DNA of 5,454 nt. Origin: Clostridiales bacterium. Lineage in GTDB: Bacteria > Bacillota > Clostridia > Oscillospirales > CAG-272. The stretch's first letter is position 1, and the number at the start of each line of letters is the position of its first letter. A program made the translations under genes and the position numbers. The notes beneath the pieces are model-generated. The model searched no databases. It saw nothing but the letters and a program-made list of their open reading frames with translations, and was not told where the DNA came from. Positions 1 through 4,587 of this stretch are shown here, one piece after another. The stretch covers positions 1 through 5,454 of the forward strand of contig DXYE01000158.1 of NCBI GenBank assembly GCA_019415985.1, given 5' to 3'.

Positions 1-32
1 ACCATATACTATAATGAATATAATGGGTTGGC

Positions 33-127
33 TTGTAGGGGCGGCATATATGCCGCCCGCCGCAGCCGTCCCGATAATGCGGTATAACGGGTAAACCGCA
101 CGGGACGCATATATGCGTCCCCTACAA
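33..127. repeat. Composite palindromic repeat, copy A (GTAGGGG-bounded)
   Basis: The unit starts with TTGTAGGGG (33-41) and ends with its exact inverse CCCCTACAA (119-127). Just inside each end sits a perfect 20-bp palindrome: 39-58 with core GGCATATATGCC and 102-121 with core ACGCATATATGCGT. Between them is a GC-rich linker. The architecture (outer inverted repeat plus two self-complementary hairpins) is repeated in copy B about 40 bp downstream. I associate GTAGGGGCG palindromes with intergenic regions of gut Clostridia, but cannot confirm copy number here. It could be a MITE-like or REP-like element. No coding function is likely. Confidence 0.75.
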
Positions 128-164
128 ACCTGCCGGAAAAGGCGAAGTTTTAATTTTAACGGGC

Positions 165-272
165 TAGTAGGGGCGACCATTGGTCGCCCGCCAACTTACC
201 GCAGCAACGCATTTTCCGGGACAGTTTCTTGCAAGGCAAACGGGCACGGGCGAGCAATGCTCGCCCCTACAA
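165..272. repeat. Composite palindromic repeat, copy B (GTAGGGG-bounded)
   Basis: This is the second copy of the unit at 33-127, in the same layout. TAGTAGGGG (165-173) faces CCCCTACAA (264-272), an inverted pair with one mismatch. The two inner hairpins have 9-bp arms around a single central base: GGGCGACCA/TGGTCGCCC (171-179 and 181-189) and GGGCGAGCA/TGCTCGCCC (248-256 and 258-266). The linkers of A and B share only short blocks near the right hairpin (CAAACGGGCACGGG against TAAACCGCACGGG). The stem cores differ from those of copy A while pairing is kept. Short open frames that cross this stretch are translated repeat, not genes. Confidence 0.75.
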
Positions 273-317
273 GAGTTTTTCGACAGTCTGAGGGGCTGTT
301 TCACATCCCCCAAAAAG

Positions 318-365
318 AAAGACCGAAGTTGTAAAGCCTTTTTTGGCTTTACAACTTCGGTCTTT
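318..365. terminator. Perfect 21-bp hairpin upstream of the transposase
   Basis: Arms 318-338 and 345-365 are fully complementary over 21 bp, with a six-T loop (339-344). The + strand continues with a short T-rich stretch, and the - strand reads CTTTTT after the stem, so it could terminate transcription from either side. It lies inside the proposed left end of the IS and 18 nt before the GTG start of the transposase. It would block read-through from outside promoters into the transposase gene, a known way insertion sequences limit their own activity. Confidence 0.7.
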
Positions 366-383
366 TGCTTTAAGTTAATAGTT

Positions 384-1979
384 GTGAACAAAAAAACTCA
401 AAAGCAAAAACAGCATATCGAAATTTTGGAAAAAAGTCAACAGTTAAAATTTCGGATGCCGACAGAAATAAGAATATCGAAACACAACGCACTCTATCAG
501 GCAAGCATCCAGCTTGAGGGACTGGATTATACAAAGTTGTATAGAGCTTATTCGGGAATCCGAAAATCGCAGATAGAGCCGCGTGTGTTATTTAAAGTAC
601 TGGTGTGCGCCTATATGAAGGGCGTATATTCCAGCCGTAAAATAGAGGAATTGTGCAGGGAGAATCTGGTATTCCGCTGGCTGCTGGAGGATCAGAAAAC
701 ACTGGATCACTGCACTATAGCAAGATTTCGGGGCAACCGTAACCTGCAGGAAGCGTTTGAGGATTTGTTCTTTCAATATGTAAAGAAGCTGGAGAATAAA
801 GGGTATACCGAGTACTCCGAGGTGTTTGTGGACGGAACCAAAATCGAAAGCAAAGCAAATCGGTATACATTCGTATGGCTAAAGCAGGTAAGCAAACAGC
901 TTGAGAAAATCAAGGCACGGTTGAAAGAACTGGTATGTTCGCAAGGAAATCTGACCTCGACTAAGGTTGAGAAAAGACTGGAACAACTCAATACGGAAAT
1001 CGAGGCACAGGGCATTGAAGTGAAAAAAGGCCGCGGGCACCATAAGCCGGAAATCGTTCGGGAGCGGGATGAACTGGCTCTCTTGTATCGCCGCTGGATG
1101 GAGTATAACAGAAAGAAGGCAATTTGCGGGGAGAATCGCAACAGCTATTCCAAGACAGACACAGATGCCACTTTTATGCATATGAAAGACGACCATATGC
1201 GCAATGGCCAGCTAAAACCCGGATATAATGTTCAGTTTGCTGTCAATAGCGGTTTCATAACCGGCATTGGCGTATTCAGCAACAGAGCGGCCTTCGGCAC
1301 GCTGATTCCGTTTTTGACCTATTTATGGCATAAGCACGGAAAATCCTATCGCAATGTCGTGGCGGATTCCGGCTATGAAAGTCTTGCCAATTACCGCTGG
1401 CTGTTTGAAAATGGCCAGACTGCATTTATTAAGCCCGCCAACTATGAATCGGGGAAAAAGCGTTCTTCAAAGGAACAGGTTGGCAGAATGGAAAACATGG
1501 GTTATTACGAACCGGATGACTGCTTTATCTGCAAGAACGGCAGACATTTGGATCTCAGTTCTCACTATACCTCCCATGCGAAGGACGGTACAGAGCGCAA
1601 AATCTCTGTTTACCGCTGCGAGGACTGCTCCGGCTGCCCTTACCGTACAGCCTGCTGCAAGGCTAAAGACAGCGAAAAGCGCAAAGAAATTTCTGTCTGC
1701 TGGGAATTTCGGAATCTGCGCAAGAATTCGTATCACAACATTACCACCGAGGAAGGAAAGCTGCTGCGCTGCAACCGTTCTATTCAGGCAGAGGGTGCCT
1801 TCGGACAGCTAAAGCACAATCGGAATTTCAAGCGTTTCCTTACCGGCGGCAAGGTCAAAGTGCTGGCGGAGCTTCTGTTTTTGGGGCTTTCCCAAAACAT
1901 TGCTCACCTGCTGGCAAAGTGCAACAGTGGACTGCAAAATCTGCATTTGATTCAGCCTAAAGCATACCTGAATTTCTGA
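384..1979 (+). CDS. IS1182-family transposase
   Basis: This enzyme cuts and rejoins the ends of its own insertion sequence. From the chosen GTG start it is 531 residues. The N-terminal part (about 25-125, KLYRAYSGIRKSQIEPRVLF, then CAYMKGVYSSRKIEEL) matches the DUF772-type helical domain of IS1182/IS5-like transposases. The RNase H-like catalytic triad is visible as D150 (VFVDGTKIE), D328 (VADSGYES) and E470 (QAEGAFGQLKHNR). A Cys-rich insert, C380-x2-C383 and C412-x2-C415-x2-C418 followed by C424-C425, resembles the metal-binding knuckle common in the C-terminal DDE domain of this family. The open frame continues upstream to ATG 180, but that part crosses the palindromic repeat and the hairpin and is unlikely to be protein. 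GTG 384 keeps the conserved-looking NKKTQKQKQ start; ATG 456 (507 residues) is the alternative. Neither has a clear Shine-Dalgarno. The frame is intact, so the element may be active. Confidence 0.93.
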   Translation: MNKKTQKQKQHIEILEKSQQLKFRMPTEIRISKHNALYQASIQLEGLDYTKLYRAYSGIRKSQIEPRVLFKVLVCAYMKGVYSSRKIEELCRENLVFRWLLEDQKTLDHCTIARFRGNRNLQEAFEDLFFQYVKKLENKGYTEYSEVFVDGTKIESKANRYTFVWLKQVSKQLEKIKARLKELVCSQGNLTSTKVEKRLEQLNTEIEAQGIEVKKGRGHHKPEIVRERDELALLYRRWMEYNRKKAICGENRNSYSKTDTDATFMHMKDDHMRNGQLKPGYNVQFAVNSGFITGIGVFSNRAAFGTLIPFLTYLWHKHGKSYRNVVADSGYESLANYRWLFENGQTAFIKPANYESGKKRSSKEQVGRMENMGYYEPDDCFICKNGRHLDLSSHYTSHAKDGTERKISVYRCEDCSGCPYRTACCKAKDSEKRKEISVCWEFRNLRKNSYHNITTEEGKLLRCNRSIQAEGAFGQLKHNRNFKRFLTGGKVKVLAELLFLGLSQNIAHLLAKCNSGLQNLHLIQPKAYLNF

Positions 1980-1995
1980 TTTTTGAAGAATCGGA

Positions 1996-2041
1996 AAACA
2001 GGCTCCTCTGGAAAACAATCGTTATTCAGAAGGGCCTGTTT
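1996..2041 (+). terminator. Terminator-like hairpin after the transposase
   Basis: The arms AAACAGGCTCCTCTG (1996-2010) and CAGAAGGGCCTGTTT (2027-2041) pair at 13 of 15 positions, with a 16-nt loop. The hairpin starts 17 nt after the transposase stop codon. There is no immediate T tract; the nearest T6 is about ten bases further on, so termination may be inefficient. Confidence 0.5.
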
Positions 2042-2117
2042 GAGTTATCTGTTTTTTGGAAATTAGAGGATCTATGGCGAGTGTTTTTGTGCTTCTGGAA
2101 ACATTTAACCGTAAAGG

Positions 2118-2154
2118 GGCTGCTGCACTTGGAAATTTTCCTTGTACAACAGCC
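2118..2154. repeat. Imperfect inverted repeat at the proposed IS right end
   Basis: The left arm GGCTGCTGCACTTGGAAA (2118-2135) is mirrored by the right arm (2136-2154), whose reverse complement is GGCTGTTGTACAAGGAAAA. They match at 14 of 18 positions with almost no loop. The outer arm doubles as the proposed terminal inverted repeat of the IS. The inner arm (GGGGCTGCTGCAC) resembles the left IS end in direct orientation, so the end motif occurs three times in the element. A plain terminator is an alternative reading. Confidence 0.5.
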
Positions 2155-2209
2155 GCTTCGGAAAATTAAGGGAAGGCAAACGTAGAGCACTCGATCGGGT
2201 TGAATGAAA

Positions 2210-2295
2210 TACTAATACAATATACAAGCAAGGGAAATCTTGTGATCGCTTATTTCATAAGGGTTTCCCTGCTTGTTACGCTACAAATACAATAT
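2210..2295. repeat. Hairpin flanked by 14-bp direct repeats
   Basis: Two direct repeats TAC[T/A]AATACAATAT (2210-2223 and 2282-2295, 13 of 14 identical) enclose a 58-bp segment. That segment begins at 2224 with ACAAGCAAGGGAAA and ends near 2276 with TTTCCCTGCTTGT, which are inverted repeats paired over 13 bp with one bulged A. The left inverted repeat starts directly after the left direct repeat. This could be a small non-coding insertion with its target duplication, a recombination site, or a chance hairpin between A/T-rich repeats. Confidence 0.45.
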
Positions 2296-2322
2296 GACCC
2301 TATCCTTATACGAATCAAGTAG

Positions 2323-2445
2323 TGCAAGAAAGAAGGAAATCTATTTATAAAGTTACTGGATTTTTTGTTCATTGGGCTTATCGCGGGATGGGCGGCTCTG
2401 GCTGCGGAAAAAACGGTGCCGCAGCGGTCCGAAGGGGTAACGTGA
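2323..2445 (+). pseudogene. Possible gene remnant, hydrophobic C-terminal piece
   Basis: There are 40 open codons after a TAG, with no ATG or GTG; the only start-like codons are two TTGs late in the stretch. The product would contain a hydrophobic segment (DFLFIGLIAGWAALAAEK) resembling a membrane helix, then a polar tail ending SEGVT. The lack of a usable start and ribosome binding site points to the decayed 3' end of a gene whose front is gone. I do not recognise the family. It may also be a chance open frame. Confidence 0.2.
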
Positions 2446-2626
2446 GCGAAAGCGAACGTTAGCAAGCATTGCATGTGTTTATACACACAAGCATATCAGG
2501 GACACCCTGAAACCCATTCTCAAAGGAATATCTATCAACAATTTCGAAAATGGTGCAGCTATACTATGGATAATCGATGCATCTATGCAGGACTTTAATA
2601 GAGTACTGGATAGAATAAAAAAATAA
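2441..2626 (+). pseudogene. Possible gene remnant, C-terminal piece of unknown protein
   Basis: There are 61 open codons after a TAA, ending with TAA at 2624-2626, with no ATG, GTG or TTG start before an ATG 14 codons from the end. The last 40 or so residues look protein-like, containing LKPILKGISINNFENGAAI and a tail MQDFNRVLDRIKK of amphipathic helix character. This fits the surviving 3' end of a truncated gene. I do not recognise the family. It is in a different frame from the neighbouring 2323-2445 stretch, so the two are probably not one protein without a frameshift. Confidence 0.3.
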
Positions 2627-2663
2627 AATCATCGTATTGCGACGGGGAAAAGACCGCCATTGA

Positions 2664-2714
2664 TATCGGCAAAAACAGAAAATAAATGAATAAGACTTAG
2701 ATTTTTTGCCGATA
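2664..2714 (+). promoter_or_regulatory. Perfect 12-bp inverted repeat, candidate operator of the fic gene
   Basis: TATCGGCAAAAA (2664-2675) is exactly mirrored by TTTTTGCCGATA (2703-2714), with a 27-nt spacer. The right arm covers the -35/-10 spacer and ends three bases before the extended -10 of the fic promoter. A protein bound here could block RNA polymerase. The obvious candidate is the helix-turn-helix at the N-terminus of the Fic protein itself, by inference from position only. Confidence 0.5.
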
Positions 2715-2741
2715 ATGTGCTATACTATATTGCAAGGGGGG
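2697..2741 (+). promoter_or_regulatory. Promoter and ribosome binding site of the fic gene
   Basis: An extended -10 element, TGC-TATACT, lies at 2718-2726, with only a weak -35 (TTAGAT, 2697-2702, 18 nt upstream). A strong Shine-Dalgarno AGGGGGG (2735-2741) sits five bases before ATG 2747. This fixes the start at 2747. The in-frame GTG at 2717 overlaps the -10 element and has no ribosome binding site. Confidence 0.65.
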
Positions 2742-2746
2742 ATACT

Positions 2747-3637
2747 ATGATCTATATTTCCGTCGAAGATGCGGCAAAAAAATGGAATGTGTCGGAGCGG
2801 TCTGTCCGGAATTATTGCGCTATAGGCAAAATTCATGGGACAATTCTTGTCGGAAAGACTTGGAAAATCCCGGAAACAGCGGAAAAGCCAAAACGCAAGA
2901 ACGCAAAAATAAAAAACGACCTGCTGTCTGTTCTGCGGGAGGAAAAAAGGAAGCAGAGGAAGGGCGGAATCTACCACAAAGTTCAAATCGATTTGACGTA
3001 CAATTCCAATCATATCGAGGGAAGTCGCCTGACGCATGAACAGACCCGCTATATTTTTGAGACGAATACAATTGGAATGGAAAATAGTGTGGTGAATGTT
3101 GATGACATTATAGAAACCACCAACCACTTTCGATGCGTTGATTTTGTTATTGAAAACGCGATGCAGCCGTTATCAGAGACATTCCTCAAACGGCTGCATT
3201 TCACATTGAAAAATGGGACAAGTGACTCCAGAAAAGACTGGTTTGCGGTCGGTGAATATAAGCGCGTACCGAACGAAGTTGGCGGGCGCGCCATAGCTGA
3301 GCCGGAAGAGGTAGCGTCTCAGATCAAAGCCTTGTTGGCTGCGCATAATGGATCCAAAACGCATTCTCTGGAACAAATTGTGGCATTTCACCATGACTTC
3401 GAATGTATTCACCCGTTTCAAGACGGGAATGGGCGTGTAGGGCGGCTGATCCTTTTTAAAGAGTGCCTGAAAAACAATATTGTACCGTTTATTATAGAAG
3501 ATGATTCAAAACTGTACTATTACCGCGGCCTGCACGAATGGAATCAAGAACATGGGTATCTAATGGATACCTGCCTTGCAGCACAAGATCGGTTCAAAGC
3601 GTATTTGGACTATTTCAGGATTCCATATTCCGAGTGA
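2747..3637 (+). CDS. HTH-Fic fusion: Fic family AMP-transferase
   Basis: Fic enzymes usually transfer AMP from ATP to a hydroxyl side chain of a target protein; some act as toxins. This protein has 296 residues. Residues about 3-45 (ISVEDAAKKWNVSERSVRNY, then VGKTWKIP) look like an excisionase/MerR-type helix-turn-helix of the HTH_17 kind, followed by a basic linker (KPKRKNAKIKN). The inhibitory motif S-x-x-x-E-G is visible at S87-NHI-E91-G92, ahead of the Fic core, which is the class II arrangement where the glutamate blocks productive ATP binding. The catalytic motif HPFQDGNGRVGR occupies 222-233, with H222, the acidic D226 and both arginines present. The flap region (VGEYKRVP) is upstream of it. 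All key residues are intact, so an active but autoinhibited enzyme is expected. No separate antitoxin gene is adjacent. The 3' end overlaps the convergent recombinase gene by 23 bp. The target is unknown; the HTH may serve autoregulation through the inverted repeat at 2664-2714. Confidence 0.92.
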   Translation: MIYISVEDAAKKWNVSERSVRNYCAIGKIHGTILVGKTWKIPETAEKPKRKNAKIKNDLLSVLREEKRKQRKGGIYHKVQIDLTYNSNHIEGSRLTHEQTRYIFETNTIGMENSVVNVDDIIETTNHFRCVDFVIENAMQPLSETFLKRLHFTLKNGTSDSRKDWFAVGEYKRVPNEVGGRAIAEPEEVASQIKALLAAHNGSKTHSLEQIVAFHHDFECIHPFQDGNGRVGRLILFKECLKNNIVPFIIEDDSKLYYYRGLHEWNQEHGYLMDTCLAAQDRFKAYLDYFRIPYSE

Positions 3638-4340
3638 GTTCTTCCCGCAGCTCTCGCTTATATTTGTAATACGTATTCCGTGCGATGCCGATCAGCTTGA
3701 TGCAGTCCGCATCAGTGAGAGTTCCATCGAAATCACGGCTGTATTTTTTGATCTGCTCCTTACAGGGGGCAGATTTTTTTATGGTAAGCTTTCGGCCCGG
3801 CGTCTGGCCAATCTGCTTGCCGTTCAGGCGCGCCGTCAGGATGCCCTCGCGGGTGCGCTGGTGCAGGTCGTCCACCTCTTTTTGGGCCTGGGCAAAGGCG
3901 AGGCGTATCTGCTCCTTGGCCAGGTCGGCGGTGTAGCGGTTCAGCGCGTCCATGATGCCGGAAACAAAACGGTCCGTTGCGGCACTGCCGGTCTCCGGCG
4001 CTGTGCCGATCTGCCGCTGCAGGGCCTGCTTGTAGGTGTCCGTGTTGATGTGCGGCTCCTTCAAAAAGCAGAGCGTCACACTGCGGTTGTACAGTGTTTC
4101 ATAGAGTGCACAGCCCTCCTCGGCGCTGCGGCTCATGCGGGAAACACTGTCAAACACGATGGTATCCCCGGGCTGTACACAGTGCAGCAGCTTGTCCAGC
4201 TCCTGCCGTCCGCGGCAGGCCGTGCCGGTGTAGACCTCGCGGACGATGTGCGCCGCGGGGTAGGCAGCGGCAATGTTGCGCACCTGGCGTTCGATATTTT
4301 GCTGCGGTGTGGAAATGCGGCAGTAGCCGTACACGGACAT
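3615..4340 (-). CDS. Small serine recombinase (resolvase/invertase family)
   Basis: It catalyses site-specific DNA recombination through a covalent serine-DNA intermediate. The 241-residue product starts with the catalytic domain: YGYCRIST gives R8 and nucleophile S10, R45 follows in CRGRQEL, and FDSVSRMSR gives D64, R68 and R71, the expected resolvase set. A long helix-like stretch (about 125-165, ending REGILTARLNG) leads into a basic linker (GRKLTIKKS). The C-terminal helix-turn-helix is about 208-232 (LTDADCIKLIGIARNTYYKY). It is longer than a typical resolvase (about 185-200), mainly from the linker region, but far shorter than large serine integrases. ATG at 4338-4340 is supported by AGGAG nine bases upstream. 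It faces the fic gene tail to tail. It may resolve or invert a local element; no partner transposase of the Tn3 type is present. Confidence 0.93.
   Translation of the reverse strand: MSVYGYCRISTPQQNIERQVRNIAAAYPAAHIVREVYTGTACRGRQELDKLLHCVQPGDTIVFDSVSRMSRSAEEGCALYETLYNRSVTLCFLKEPHINTDTYKQALQRQIGTAPETGSAATDRFVSGIMDALNRYTADLAKEQIRLAFAQAQKEVDDLHQRTREGILTARLNGKQIGQTPGRKLTIKKSAPCKEQIKKYSRDFDGTLTDADCIKLIGIARNTYYKYKRELREELTRNMES
3751..3780 (+). terminator. Intrinsic terminator for the fic gene, inside the recombinase gene
   Basis: On the + strand ATCTGCTCC (3751-3759) pairs with GGGGCAGAT (3766-3774), nine base pairs including one G-U, around a six-base loop. It is followed directly by a run of T ending at 3780. 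It lies 113 bases after the fic stop codon and within the recombinase coding sequence (codons for the KKSAPCKEQI stretch). It is the best intrinsic terminator for fic transcription seen here. On the opposite strand the same bases encode a Lys-rich linker, so the T run is partly explained by AAA codons. Confidence 0.6.
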
Positions 4341-4349
4341 ACAGTATCA

Positions 4350-4408
4350 CTCCTGACGTTCGGTTGATTTGCTACTTATGAGTATACCACACGTTGGCGC
4401 AAATGCAA
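4350..4408 (-). promoter_or_regulatory. Promoter and ribosome binding site of the recombinase gene
   Basis: Read on the - strand, TTGCAT (4403-4408) and TATACT (4381-4386) form -35 and -10 boxes with a 16-nt spacer. AGGAG (4350-4354) lies nine bases before ATG 4340. The leader is about 35 nt. The boxes are close to the sigma-70/SigA consensus, particularly the -10. Confidence 0.65.
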
Positions 4409-4421
4409 GAACTTTTGCTAC
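4368..4421. repeat. Direct repeats TTTGCTAC around the recombinase promoter
   Basis: The 8-bp word TTTGCTAC occurs at 4368-4375 and 4414-4421, 46 bp apart, in the same orientation. One copy lies in the leader and one just upstream of the -35 box. Serine recombinases often bind and recombine at sites next to their own gene, so these might be parts of recombinase subsites or an operator. An 8-bp match is short and could be chance. Confidence 0.25.
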
Positions 4422-4486
4422 AAACTATAATAACCTTAGATTTGATACGGCTTCGTTTGTGTTTTTCCAGGCTAGTTCTCTGCACA

Positions 4487-4534
4487 TAAAAATACCTTTC
4501 TGCATAGTAGTCGGTATCCTATACAGAAAGGTAT
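4487..4534 (-). terminator. Intrinsic terminator of the dehydratase gene
   Basis: ATACCTTTCTG (4492-4502) and CAGAAAGGTAT (4524-4534) form a perfect 11-bp stem with a 21-nt loop. On the - strand the stem runs directly into TTTT (+ strand A run at 4488-4492). It sits about 55 bases after the stop codon of the dehydratase gene and ahead of the recombinase promoter, separating the two transcription units. On the + strand there is no T tract. Confidence 0.7.
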
Positions 4535-4587
4535 CAGGCTAATTGGTCATGCCTTGCTAAATAACAAGTATGATAAATTTATATTCC

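Larger units (their letters stand above)
292..2156 (+). mobile_element. IS1182-family insertion sequence (ends inferred)
   Basis: The element is defined by the complete DDE transposase at 384-1979. Proposed left end: AGGGGCTGTTTCACA starting at 291. Proposed right end, read inward on the - strand from 2157: AGCGGCTGTTGTACA. These match at 12 of 15 positions with an uninterrupted GGCTGTT. GGG-CTGT-type termini are common in this family, and about 1.86 kb is a usual length. I see no convincing target-site duplication in the flanks (CTGA on the left, TTCG on the right), so the boundaries are tentative; presence of the IS itself is near certain. Confidence 0.5.
2157..2716. other. Gene-poor interval between the IS and the fic gene
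   Basis: About 560 bases carry no intact gene. From left to right there is a direct-repeat-flanked hairpin (2210-2295), two start-less open stretches (2323-2445 and 2441-2626) and the promoter region of the fic gene (2664-2726). A small perfect hairpin, TCAGGG-ACA-CCCTGA, sits at 2496-2510. A 78-codon frame on the - strand (2250-2486) lacks a recognisable ribosome binding site and product. The pattern suits a scar of earlier mobile-element insertion and decay. Confidence 0.55.

Noticed and set aside
33..272. Palindrome cluster as a CRISPR array
   Set aside because: There are only two units, with different internal sequences and no regular repeat-spacer pattern or cas genes.
2250..2486. 78-codon frame on the - strand in the gene-poor interval
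   Set aside because: There is no recognisable ribosome binding site or domain, and it runs through the direct-repeat hairpin region, so it is not supported as a gene.
3555..3571. Hairpin GGTATC/GATACC as terminator of the recombinase gene
   Set aside because: The stem is only six base pairs, and no T tract follows on the - strand.
3576..4367. Long + strand frame (263 codons) opposite the recombinase gene
   Set aside because: It is antisense to a gene with clear catalytic motifs, promoter and ribosome binding site, and its own product shows no recognisable domain.
4426..4431. TATAAT as a + strand -10 box
   Set aside because: No suitable -35 box lies at the right distance and no + strand gene follows; the neighbouring gene is on the - strand.
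2280..4438. GCTACAAA at 2280-2287 and 4417-4424 as attachment sites flanking the Fic-recombinase module
   Set aside because: Only eight bases match exactly, and extension needs several gaps; matches of this length are expected by chance in a window this size.
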